Source: Pirellulales bacterium (GTDB lineage: Bacteria; Planctomycetota; Planctomycetia; Pirellulales; JADZDJ01). From it: DNA of 64,000 bases. This document shows positions 27,048 through 35,783 of the stretch, in pieces (the stretch's first letter is position 1; each line of letters opens with the position of its first letter). Location of the stretch: assembly GCA_035656635.1 (NCBI GenBank), contig DASRSD010000184.1, positions 38,189 through 102,188 of the forward strand, given 5' to 3'. The notes beneath the pieces were generated by a model. It did not search any database. It had not been told where the DNA came from and saw only the letters and a list, made by a program, of their open reading frames with translations. Position numbers and translations under genes: made by a program.

Positions 27048-27794
27048 TTATGCCGGCAGTGCGGATTTCTCAGCCATATTTTCGCCCCTTCGCTCTTCCG
27101 CGAATCGCACATGATGCACCCACGCCGGGGGCATGTTGGGCCAGACCCAATCGCGCTTGATTTCGCGGCCCATCAAAGTGCGCTCTAAAACCTGCCCAAT
27201 GCCCTGCAATCGAGCACGCCCTGGGGGGCCGCTCACCAACGCTTTGACACGGCGAATGGCAATGTACTCGAAGAATGAAAGCGTGCCGCCCGGACCCAGC
27301 AGGCGCTGGAAAATTCCTACAATCTGCTCCACTTGCGGGACTTCAAAATTATTCAGCGGCAAGCCGGAAATGATGACATTGAACCGCTGGCCCTCGGGCA
27401 AATCTTCCAACCGTGCGTGCACAATTTGCGCGCGGTCGGCCACGGCCTGAAACGCCGGCTCGGTTTCGAACCGCCGGCGCATGTGACGGACAAAATCGTC
27501 GTTCAATTCCACCAGCGTCAGCTTGTCTTCCGGCCGCAGCTTTTTCACCAGCTGCGCCGTGACCGCTCCTGTGCCTGGGCCAACTTCCAGAATTTCGCGC
27601 GAGTCTCCCTCACCCCTTGCGGGAGAGGGCTGGGTTGAAGGGTTAATGGCCGCACGCTCAGGCAATCTGCTACCGGCATCATCGACAAACCGGCACAACG
27701 CTTTGGCCAGCGCCCGGCTGCTGGGCCACACCGAGCCCGTGGTGTGATATTGCCGGAAAAACTGCTGCAAAAAAACTCGCTGATCGCGGAACAT
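27048..27794 (-). CDS. Phospholipid N-methyltransferase-like protein (PmtA type)
   Basis: A 248-residue SAM-dependent methyltransferase. The N-terminus FFRQYHTTGSVWPSSRALAK matches the start of bacterial phospholipid N-methyltransferases and distant KsgA relatives. Then come the SAM motif ILEVGPGTGAVT and the IISGLPLNNF block that replaces the NPPY motif of rRNA enzymes, which favours the phosphatidylethanolamine enzyme. An extra segment of about 25 residues (about 42-66, with PSTQPSPARGEG) lies between the first helix and the SAM strand and reads through a genomic micro-repeat. ATG is chosen over a TTG four codons upstream. Lipid substrate is inferred from family. Confidence 0.75.
   Translation of the reverse strand: MFRDQRVFLQQFFRQYHTTGSVWPSSRALAKALCRFVDDAGSRLPERAAINPSTQPSPARGEGDSREILEVGPGTGAVTAQLVKKLRPEDKLTLVELNDDFVRHMRRRFETEPAFQAVADRAQIVHARLEDLPEGQRFNVIISGLPLNNFEVPQVEQIVGIFQRLLGPGGTLSFFEYIAIRRVKALVSGPPGRARLQGIGQVLERTLMGREIKRDWVWPNMPPAWVHHVRFAEERRGENMAEKSALPA
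27597..27671 (-). repeat. Micro-repeat inserted in-frame in the methyltransferase gene
   Basis: Minus-strand bases include CCCTCTCCCGCAAGGG and GTGAGGGAGAC, the classic layout of the CTCTCCC...GGGTGAGGG intergenic element. It is in frame, codes for PSPARGEG, and sits directly before the SAM-binding strand. Confidence 0.7.
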
Positions 27795-28208
27795 GTGTAA
27801 ATGCAAAGGACCAAAGGAAAATCGCGGAGCGCAGGTCGGTGCCGACGAGCAAGAATTCGTGGGAGGCTATCGAGGCAAATTCTAGCCGAACTGGCCCAAA
27901 AACGTGAGGGGTTTCCAGGTCCCGCTGGTTGGACAATGACCAATGCGTTAAATCGTTGCGTTTCCCCAGGCCGTGGGATATAGTGGCGGCACGGCTCGGC
28001 TTTTAGACCCGTGGATGGCCTTCTTGCTGTCGCCCCGGTCACAGCCGCCAGGATCGTTTTGGTTGCCTGGTTGGTGTTCTGTGTGATCGGTTCATAGGGT
28101 CATTTTTTTCGACGCGTTGCCTGCGCTTGAAACATTGCGCTGTCCCTGCGATTTGTTGACGCGCGATTCGTTATTGAACATCCAAAGCGAGTAAATTGGA
28201 GAGCAGCA
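27795..28208. other. Intergenic region upstream of the broken autotransporter gene
   Basis: About 414 bases between divergent genes. GGAGAG at 28198-28203 is a good ribosome site for the start at 28209. I see no supported gene, tRNA or strong promoter. Confidence 0.4.
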
Positions 28209-30544
28209 ATGAAACGTTTTAATCGGGGTGGGCTGTGGTTGGTCGTGGCCGTTGCAGCGGCGGGAAATCTGCCCGTCCCTGAGCTCACTGGCCAGCAACG
28301 GCGGCGAATTCATCGGCGCCAGCGGCACCGGCATCTTGAATCAGTCGGGCGGAACCAATAGTCCGCTAGTCGGCGAGCTGTCGCTGGGCGTGAACAGCGG
28401 TTCCAGCGGCACGTATACCCTTAGCGGCGGCACGCTGTTGAGTGCTGCGAACATTTATATCGGCGGCTCCAGCGCCGGGCCCGGCGGCACGGGGGTTTTG
28501 ACCGTCAGCGGCACGGGCTCCATCGCCTTTGGAGGACAGATCACGGTCTACAACACCGCCGGCAGCGGATTTAACGTCAACGGCGGAAGCGTGATCGCTA
28601 ACGCGCTGAACTTGATGGGAACCTACACGCACACCGCCGGCAACGCCACTTATGGCCACATCACCGGCGGCGGGCAAATGAACGTCTCCGGCGGGCAAGT
28701 CACACTGACCGACGATACCACCGGCCACTTGAGTAGCGTAAGTGTCAGCGGTCCGGCCACGCTGGGCTTTGATGTCGGCACCAGCAGCAATAGCCAGATC
28801 ACGGCCGACACCGCCACGTTCACTGCCACGCCCACCATTGCTCTCTCACTAAGCGGCTTTCCCGATGCCGGAACCGTCTTCACGCTCCTCTCGGCCACGA
28901 ACTTCAACGACAACGGCTTCCTGGGCAGTTTGCCGACGCAGGCCATAACCATTGGACGCGATACTCTCACGCCATCACTCACCGGAGGCAGCGGCGCCGC
29001 TGGCGCCATCATCGTTACCGTCAGCGGCGGGCCAGCCAATCTGACTTGGATCGGCAGTAACAATCTCAGCTTCGACGGGGGCGGCGCTTGGGACACGCTA
29101 ACGACCAACAACTGGGAGAACCACGGCAACGAAGCGTTAACTCCCGATGTGTTTTATGCCGGCGATCATGTCACCTTCGACGATACGGCGGCCAACTTCG
29201 TCGTGGACCTGAACAGCGGCGACGTGATTGCCAATTCCGTCACCTTCAATAACTCGCAGAATACTTACACGGTGAATGGCTTCAACGGCATTGGCGGAAC
29301 CACGAATGTCGCCTTTGCCGGATCGAATTTGGTCACACTGAACAATTTCAACAGTTACACCGGCACCACCACGATCAGCGGCGGCGGAACGGTTTCGGTT
29401 GTCGGCAGCATCGCCAGCCCGACGATTAACGTGACCAATGGCACGTTGCAACTGGCTGCCAATAGCGCGCTAATGGGAACTCCGGCGGTCACCCTGGGCA
29501 ACGGCGTCACTACGGGCACGCTGGATTTAGATGGGACGCAGAATACCGTGGGGGATCTCTCCGGTGGCGCTGGCAATCTGGTTACCAACACCAATCCGAA
29601 TCAGGCCACACTGTATTATTCCGGCGGCGCCAGCACATTCGGCGGAGCCATCCAGGACGGCGGCGGCTTCGGCGGCCCGGTGGCGCTGAACGTCGCCAAC
29701 GGTTCGTTGACTTTATCCGGCGCGAATGCCTACAGCGGCGGCACAACCATCAGCGGCGGCACCTTGGCCGTGGACGGTTCCATCACGGGCGATGTGGCCG
29801 TGAACTTTGGCGGCACGTTGGCCGGCCACGGCTCCGTGGGCGGGCATGGCCAGCGTCAGCTTCGGCGGCATTCTTTCGCCCGGCAGTGGCCCCACCGGCA
29901 CTGGCACGCTCACGCTGGGCTCGTTGACCCTGAACAGCGGCTCGTAAACCGACATCAAATTGGCCGGCGCCACGCCAGGCAGCCAGTACGATCAAGTGGC
30001 CATCACAGGATCGGCCACGCTGGCCGGCACGCTGGCGGTGTCGCTGATCGGCGGCTTCACACCGCAAGCCGGTGAAACGTTTGACATCCTCATCAGCAAT
30101 GCACTGTCTGGAAGCTTCGACACGCTTCAGCTGCCGGAGTTAACCGGCGGGATGATGTGGGATACGTCGCAGCTTTACACCAGCGGCGCGCTATCGGTCG
30201 TCGAAACATTCCTGCCCGGCGATTTCAACCGCGATGGCCACGTGGATGCGTCCGACATTCTGCCCATGATGAAAGCGCTGACGGACCTCAGCGGTTACAA
30301 GACGACTTACGACCCTACTCTTACCGCTGCCCAACTGCTGCTGATTGGCGACCTCGACGGCGACAACAAATTCACCAACACCGATCTCCAAGCGCTGCTC
30401 AACCTTCTCCAATCCGGCGGTGGCTCCGCCAACCCTGTCCCCGAACCCGCGGCATTCACTTTGTTAACGCTAGCCGCAATTAGTCTAATCGTTGCCAGGG
30501 CGCGATGGAGACCAAGGAAAAACGTGCGCAATCATTCCGGGTAA
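28209..30544 (+). pseudogene. Broken autotransporter-repeat / dockerin-like / PEP-CTERM protein
   Basis: Large surface protein interrupted by three lesions. A signal peptide starts at 28209 (MKRFNRGGLWLVVAVAAAG) with a good GGAGAG site, but the rest of the protein continues in another frame from about 28280. That part holds Gly/Thr/Ser-rich beta repeats typical of autotransporter-associated strands (GTYTLSGGTLL, YSGGTTISGGTLAVDGS). A second frame change occurs near 29845, and an in-frame TAA at 29945-29947 breaks LTLNSGS from TDIKLAGATPGSQYD. The end is intact: two calcium loops (DFNRDGHVDASD, DLDGDNKFTNTD), VPEPAA, a hydrophobic helix and an Arg-rich tail. Without the lesions it would be one exported protein of about 775 residues. 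Assembly error is an alternative explanation. Confidence 0.8.
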
Positions 30545-30569
30545 GTATGGAGCGGCGTTTTTGCCGTCA

Positions 30570-31772
30570 TTAATAATCGTACCACAGCCCGTAGCCGATG
30601 AGCTGCTCGCTGTCGCGGAAGAACTGGCCGTAAATGCTGGGACCGGTTTGGTAGAAGAAGCCGGTGCGAACCATCTGTCCGCCGTGCTCCGGTCGCCATT
30701 GCCAGCCGGTTTCCACCGTGAGCGGGCCGCCCCAATCGTTTTCTTGCTTCAGGTAGGCGTTGATATCGAAAAACGGCGCGCCGTGCCAGCCGCGCACCAC
30801 GGGGTTGTACTCCAGCCCGAACTGAATGGCCCACGGCCGGCTGCCCCCGGCGACAAAGTAGGCCCATTCAAATTCGCCGTACAGCCGCAGATCGGGCGTG
30901 AGGTAGTACCCATGACCCCACACAATGGCGTTGCGGCTGTAATCGATGCGCACGAACGCGGGGTGCTTCAGCTCGAATTCATCGCCAATGTGGGCGCTGG
31001 TGTGATACCAGGCGATTTTCATTTGGTAATCGCCCCAGCCGTACGTGACCGGAAAGCCGATGCGAAAATCGTAGGCATCGACATCACTGTTTTGCGTTAA
31101 ATCTTGCCGGATGAAGGCCGCCCCTTCCGCATCCACCTGCCAACCTTGCGGGCGGAAATCGGCGGTGTTGCCAAAACGCAAAAGTCCAACGCGGCCGCCC
31201 ACCGTGCCATCGAGCTTGGTATCGACGCCGGTATCGCTCAGCAACACGCCGCCAATGCGCGGCTCTTTGGTCCCGGCTAATGCCGAGTGCCAAATCAAGC
31301 CGTCCGGCATCAGTTGCCAGCTCCACGGTTCGTCGGCATAGTCGAAACCATCCGGCACAATTGCCCCCGGCGGTAGCGAAGGCGCATTGATGGTGTTGAA
31401 CGAAACGGGCGCCGCACCGGGACGCGGGGCATCCAGCAATTGGAACTGCTGCCCGGGCTGATAAATCGCCTGGTTCGCCGGATGAGAATTAACCGAACTG
31501 TTTGCGCCTGGCGCGGCCAATGCTGGACCCGTGGTCGGCCCGTCGAGAATATAAACCGATTGGCGTTGATCGTCGTACGTGGTGCGTGGCACTGCCGCTG
31601 CTGCTTGGCCCAGTCCGTAAATATTGCCCGCAAATGTGGCCGGCATTGGCGGGGGAATATCGCCTTCCGTCGCGCTCGCCGTTGAAATTTTACAAGCGGC
31701 AATTGCACCCAGTGCGAATAGCGCAGCGAAAACGAAGCGCCCGGCGAAATCAGTTTGGCGGAATGAAATCAT
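30570..31772 (-). CDS. DUF1207 family exported protein
   Basis: A 400-residue protein with a signal peptide (about 1-33), a proline-rich linker, and a beta-rich domain from about residue 130. The domain contains WSWQLMPDGLIWHSALAG and KEPRIG, the mark of DUF1207, then many strands with alternating aromatic residues (YLTPDLRLYGEFEWAYFV; AIQFGLEYNP). The last residues are aromatic (GYGLWYDY), suggesting an outer-membrane barrel. Function unknown. Start ATG is six codons inside a longer open frame and sits closer to the hydrophobic core. Convergent with the broken surface-protein gene. Confidence 0.8.
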   Translation of the reverse strand: MISFRQTDFAGRFVFAALFALGAIAACKISTASATEGDIPPPMPATFAGNIYGLGQAAAAVPRTTYDDQRQSVYILDGPTTGPALAAPGANSSVNSHPANQAIYQPGQQFQLLDAPRPGAAPVSFNTINAPSLPPGAIVPDGFDYADEPWSWQLMPDGLIWHSALAGTKEPRIGGVLLSDTGVDTKLDGTVGGRVGLLRFGNTADFRPQGWQVDAEGAAFIRQDLTQNSDVDAYDFRIGFPVTYGWGDYQMKIAWYHTSAHIGDEFELKHPAFVRIDYSRNAIVWGHGYYLTPDLRLYGEFEWAYFVAGGSRPWAIQFGLEYNPVVRGWHGAPFFDINAYLKQENDWGGPLTVETGWQWRPEHGGQMVRTGFFYQTGPSIYGQFFRDSEQLIGYGLWYDY

Positions 31773-31999
31773 AAACAGGCGATGTGCCACGGGCCGAATG
31801 GCCGAAGAGAAAAGTGGGGTAGTTTACTGAAGTGCGGCGGTGCTGCCCAGGCCGATTCTTAGTTATCTAACCGCAGAGGAATCAAGCACTTAGGGATTCC
31901 CGCCAATCGACATTTCCGGGGCTGGCTTCTACAATCCAGTGACTGCGTGTTGCTGGCTCGTTCTTGAGTTTTCACCACCGACTCACTGGGATTTTCGCC

Positions 32000-32317
32000 G
32001 TGGTTCTTCTTGAATTCAGCGTGTCGCCCATGGGCGCCGGCGAAAGCGTTAGCCCGGCGGTGGCCAAGTGTTTGGAAATTGTCGAGCAGTCCGGGCTCGA
32101 TTACCAACTGCACGCGATGGGCACGTTGGTCGAAGGCGATTTGAATGCCGTGCTCGATGTCCTTCGTCGCTGCGTTGAAATTGTGGCGGCAGATCACCCG
32201 CGCGTTTCCTGCACCGCCAAGCTCGATGTGCGGCGCGGTCACAGCGGCCGCCTGCAAGCCAAAGTCGCTAGTGTCGAGCGGCAACTTGGCCGACAACTTA
32301 AAAAAGCTTCCAACTGA
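32000..32317 (+). CDS. Thiamine-binding protein, MTH1187 family
   Basis: A 105-residue cytoplasmic protein. It matches the MTH1187/YkoF-like family with VLLEFSVSPMG at the start, LDYQLHAMGTLVEGD in the middle and KLDVRRGH near the end. These proteins form tetramers of a ferredoxin-like fold and are known to bind thiamine. GTG at 32000 is used, with GGGA about nine bases upstream; a more distant TTG at 31964 would add an unrelated N-terminus. It precedes a flavin reductase-like gene by 23 bases, so they may be co-transcribed. Confidence 0.85.
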   Translation: MVLLEFSVSPMGAGESVSPAVAKCLEIVEQSGLDYQLHAMGTLVEGDLNAVLDVLRRCVEIVAADHPRVSCTAKLDVRRGHSGRLQAKVASVERQLGRQLKKASN

Positions 32318-32340
32318 AAAAAACTCCGGGAACCTAATTC

Positions 32341-32814
32341 ATGGCCGCGTCGCAACTGGAAGCTATTTTGGGGCGCGTGCCCAGCGGGCTGTTTATTCTC
32401 ACGATCGCCCATCAAGGAAGCGAAACCGGCATGCTCGCCAGTTGGGTCATGCAGGCGGGCTTCGAGCCGCCGATGGTTACCGTGGCCGTGAAGCAGGGTC
32501 GCTACGTGGCCGAGTGGCTGGGTGCCAAAGAGCCGTTCGTGTTGAATTTATTGCGCGAAGATCAAAAACCATTGCTCAGCCATTTTGGGCGCGGCTTTGA
32601 GCCTGGCGAGCCGGCCTTCACCGGCCTGAGCCTCCATCGCACCGTCGGAAATTTGCCCGTGCTGGCCGACATCTTAGGCCATTTGGAGTGCCGGCCAAAT
32701 TCGCACGTCGATTCCGGCGATCATCGCATTTTTCTGGCCGATGTGCTGGCCGGCCAGCTTACCGGCGAGGGCCAACCCTACGTCCACATCCGCAAAAATG
32801 GCCTGCGATATTAG
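32341..32814 (+). CDS. Flavin reductase-like (FMN-binding split barrel) protein
   Basis: A 157-residue protein of the flavin reductase-like domain family. Typical parts are GRVPSGLFILTI at the start, ASWVMQAGFEPPMVTVAV (the FMN-binding strand-loop), KEPFVLNLL and HRIFLADV near the end. Members reduce free flavin with NAD(P)H or bind FMN tightly as part of an oxygenase or regulator. The electron partner is not evident. It lies 101 bases upstream of glcD, so a functional link with the glycolate genes is possible but not shown. Confidence 0.85.
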   Translation: MAASQLEAILGRVPSGLFILTIAHQGSETGMLASWVMQAGFEPPMVTVAVKQGRYVAEWLGAKEPFVLNLLREDQKPLLSHFGRGFEPGEPAFTGLSLHRTVGNLPVLADILGHLECRPNSHVDSGDHRIFLADVLAGQLTGEGQPYVHIRKNGLRY

Positions 32815-32915
32815 GTTTTGGCCGTTGGCGACCGGTTTTGGCCCGCTGACGTTCAACGTTTAACCGCGCTATAATTTGTGCTTTCCCCATCCGTGGATCA
32901 GGAACATTCTCTCGC

Positions 32916-34385
32916 ATGAGTACCGCTGTGTTGCCGCAACTGGTCGACGAACTGCGGGAAGCCGTGGGCGTCGATGGCGTGCTTTCGGCCCATGCCGATC
33001 TAGTGGTTTACGAATGCGATGGCTTCGTGATCGAAAAAAACAGCCCCGATGTGGTTGTGTTCCCCCGCACCACGCAGCAAGTGGCCGATGTTGTGCGCTT
33101 GGCGAATAAACATCGTGTGCCATTTGTGCCGCGGGGAGCCGGAACCAGTTTGGCCGGCGGCTGCTTGCCGGTCGGCGGCGGCATGATGATTGTGCTCACG
33201 CGGATGAAGGCCATTGAGGAAATCAATCTGCGCGAGCGGTATGCGGTGGTGCAGCCCGGCGTGGTGAATGCTTGGCTCAATCAGGCGCTCAAAGGGCAGG
33301 ACTATCATTACGCTCCCGATCCCTCCAGCCAGGGTGCGTGCACCATCGGCGGCAATGTGGCCACCAACAGCGGCGGCCCACACACGCTGAAGTACGGCGT
33401 CACGGTCAACCACGTGCTGGGCGTGGAAGCGGTGTTGGCCGATGGCCGAATTGTGCAATTCGGCGGGCCGGCGGAAGATCCACTCGGCCTGGACCTGGTC
33501 GGCACGCTGGTCGGCAGTGAAGGGACGCTGGCCATTGTGACGAAAATTTGGGTCCGCCTCACGCGCAATCCGCAGGGGGTGCGCACGCTATTGTGCATTT
33601 ACGATTCCGTGGACGACGCCACCAATACCATCAGCGAAATTATCGGCGCCGGCATCATTCCCGCCGCCTTGGAAATGATGGATGAAGGAATTCTCGTCGC
33701 CGTGGAACAGGCGTTTCACATGGGTTTTCCGCTGGATGCCAAAGCAATTTTGCTGATCGAAGTCGATGGTCTGGAAGTCGGACTCGACCAGCAGCGTGAT
33801 CGCATTATCGAAATTTGCAACCAGTGCCAGGCCCGCGAAGTGCGTCCCGCGAAAGATGCGGAAGATCGCCTGCGTCTGTGGAAGTGCCGCAAGCAGGCCT
33901 TTGGCGCGGTCGGGCGAATCAGCCCCAGTTATTGCACGCAGGACGGCGTAGTGCCGCGCACCAAGTTGCCGCACATTTTTCGGCGGATCATGGAAATTGG
34001 CCAGCGGCACGGCGTGCGAATTGTGAATGTGTTTCATGCCGGCGACGGAAATTTGCATCCTATTTTGCTGTTCGACGAGCGCGATCCGGCGCAAATTAAG
34101 CGCGTGCTGGCCGCCGGCGGAGAGATTCTTGAAGAGTGCATTGCTTGCGGCGGCAGTGTCACCGGCGAGCACGGCATCGGCGTAGAGAAAATCGCCTTCA
34201 TGCAAAAAATGTTCACCGCCGACGATTTGGCCGCGATGGAGCGGCTCCGCACGGCGTTTAATCCCGATGGCCGCTTAAGCCCCTGCAAGTTGCTTCCTTC
34301 GGCCGGCGGCTGCGGCATGGAACAAGCCGGCCGTGGTTTCGCGGGCCTCAAACAAAAGCACCCTGGCCGCCGCGCGGCGCTTTGA
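32916..34385 (+). CDS. glcD: Glycolate oxidase FAD subunit GlcD
   Basis: The catalytic FAD-linked subunit that oxidises glycolate (or D-lactate) to glyoxylate (or pyruvate). The PCMH-type FAD domain (about residues 35-215) has PFVPRGAGTSLAGG, DPSSQGACTIGGNVATNSGG and LVGSEGTLAIVT. The C-terminal substrate domain carries the usual metal and substrate His residues in NVFHAGDGNLHP and GEHGIG. It is 489 residues, normal for the family. The stop overlaps the TTG start of glcE, and glcF follows, the standard glcDEF order. Confidence 0.95.
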   Translation: MSTAVLPQLVDELREAVGVDGVLSAHADLVVYECDGFVIEKNSPDVVVFPRTTQQVADVVRLANKHRVPFVPRGAGTSLAGGCLPVGGGMMIVLTRMKAIEEINLRERYAVVQPGVVNAWLNQALKGQDYHYAPDPSSQGACTIGGNVATNSGGPHTLKYGVTVNHVLGVEAVLADGRIVQFGGPAEDPLGLDLVGTLVGSEGTLAIVTKIWVRLTRNPQGVRTLLCIYDSVDDATNTISEIIGAGIIPAALEMMDEGILVAVEQAFHMGFPLDAKAILLIEVDGLEVGLDQQRDRIIEICNQCQAREVRPAKDAEDRLRLWKCRKQAFGAVGRISPSYCTQDGVVPRTKLPHIFRRIMEIGQRHGVRIVNVFHAGDGNLHPILLFDERDPAQIKRVLAAGGEILEECIACGGSVTGEHGIGVEKIAFMQKMFTADDLAAMERLRTAFNPDGRLSPCKLLPSAGGCGMEQAGRGFAGLKQKHPGRRAAL

Positions 34386-35692
34386 TTAATTCCAGTCCTC
34401 GCCCCATCAGCTCCTTACCTGCTCACCCCATCATCCTTCCCGTGCCTGCCACCGCAGATTCACTTCCGCTGACCGACACACTTACTCCCGCCGCCGACGC
34501 GGAGCTCGCGCAAACAGTGCGCGAAGCGTTTGCTGACGGCACTCCCATTTATCCCATCGGCGGCGGAACAAGTCTGAATTTCGGCTTGCCGGCGCGCCAT
34601 TCCGGCCTGGGTCTCTCGCTGCAAGGATTAAAGCGCGTCATCGATTATCCGGCCCGTGACATGACGGTCACCGTCGAAGCTGGCCTTACGCTCGATGTGC
34701 TCACCGCCGCATTGGCCAAAGAAAAACAGCGATTGCCGATCGATTTACCCGACGCCCATCGGGCTACCCTCGGCGGCGTCATTGCCACGAACACTTCCGG
34801 CGCGCGGCGTTATGCCCAAGGCACGCTGCGCGATTACGTCATTGGCATTGCCGCCGTCGATGGCCGAGGCACGCTGTTTCACGGCGGCGGCAGAGTCGTG
34901 AAAAATGTGGCCGGCTACGATTTCTGCAAGCTACTGACCGGTTCGCTCGGCACGTTGGGAATTATCACGCAAGTGACGCTGCGTGTGAAACCGCTGCCCG
35001 AATTTTCGCGCTTTGTGGCTTGCCGCGCGCGCAATTGGGAAACGGCCGAGCGGCTCTTGGAAGCGCTGGTGACCACGCAAGTTGCGCCCGCTGCCATTGA
35101 ATTGCTGGCCGGACCGGCGTGGAGCAACGACCCGGTGCTGGGCGCCCTCGGCGAGCGCGGCGCGGCGCATCTGCTAGTTGGACTGGAGGGAACGGAGAAA
35201 GAAGTGCAGTGGATGTCCGACACGCTCTGGAACGAGTGGCGCAAGCAAGGTGCGGCCGGCGAAGTGCTTGCCGATCATCACACCGCCGGGCTATGGATGC
35301 GGCTGGCTCAGTTTCCGGTCGAAGGAGAAGCACCGCTGGTCATCAAAGCAGCGGTGCGTCCCAGCCGCACGGTCGAATTCACTCAACTGCTGATGCGGAT
35401 CGATCCGAACTGTTCCATTCAAGCGCACGCCGGCAACGGAGTGGTCATCGCCCGATTGGCCCAGTTCGGCGCTGGCGGAGTGTCAAAAATGCTCGTCAGC
35501 CGGCTGCAACCGGCGGCGGCCGAATTTGGCGGCCATGTCACCGTTTTATCGTGTGCCACCGCCGGAGAGCTCACACGCCAATGTTGGTGGGGCGCCTTGG
35601 GCGAAACCGCCGCGGTAATGGACGAAATCAAACGCCAATTCGATCCCAAAGATCTGCTCAATCGCGGCCGTTTTGTGTACGCTGGATTGTAG
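34382..35692 (+). CDS. glcE: Glycolate oxidase FAD-binding subunit GlcE
   Basis: The second FAD-domain subunit of glycolate oxidase. It shows IYPIGGGTSLNFG, LGGVIATNTSGARRYAQGT and NVAGYDFCKLLTGSLGTLGII, and ends in FDPKDLLNRGRFV, typical of GlcE. At 436 residues it is longer than many GlcE proteins (about 350-400). The start is taken as TTG in a TTGA overlap with glcD; GTG at 34441 is a later alternative that would remove a proline-rich N-terminus. Confidence 0.93.
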   Translation: MINSSPRPISSLPAHPIILPVPATADSLPLTDTLTPAADAELAQTVREAFADGTPIYPIGGGTSLNFGLPARHSGLGLSLQGLKRVIDYPARDMTVTVEAGLTLDVLTAALAKEKQRLPIDLPDAHRATLGGVIATNTSGARRYAQGTLRDYVIGIAAVDGRGTLFHGGGRVVKNVAGYDFCKLLTGSLGTLGIITQVTLRVKPLPEFSRFVACRARNWETAERLLEALVTTQVAPAAIELLAGPAWSNDPVLGALGERGAAHLLVGLEGTEKEVQWMSDTLWNEWRKQGAAGEVLADHHTAGLWMRLAQFPVEGEAPLVIKAAVRPSRTVEFTQLLMRIDPNCSIQAHAGNGVVIARLAQFGAGGVSKMLVSRLQPAAAEFGGHVTVLSCATAGELTRQCWWGALGETAAVMDEIKRQFDPKDLLNRGRFVYAGL

Positions 35693-35710
35693 TAGTGGTC
35701 CAAAAATACT

Positions 35711-35733
35711 AAAGCCGCGACCGGTGGTCGCGC
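35711..35733. repeat. REP-like palindrome, type A copy 1
   Basis: Arms CGCGACC (35716-35722) and GGTCGCG (35726-35732) around GGT, with a lead-in AAAGC. A second copy with one base change is at 40251-40273. It lies between glcE and glcF. Confidence 0.75.
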
Positions 35734-35783
35734 AGGAGCAGCAGCGCGGTCCACCACAAGCTGGCCGGCGCGACGGAGCGAGC

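Noticed and set aside
27795..28208. Possible tRNA or small RNA gene
   Set aside because: No cloverleaf-compatible arms, TTCGA loop or CCA end could be found by eye.
31859..32296. A 145-codon open frame on the minus strand
   Set aside because: Antisense to the thiamine-binding gene, which has a clear family match.
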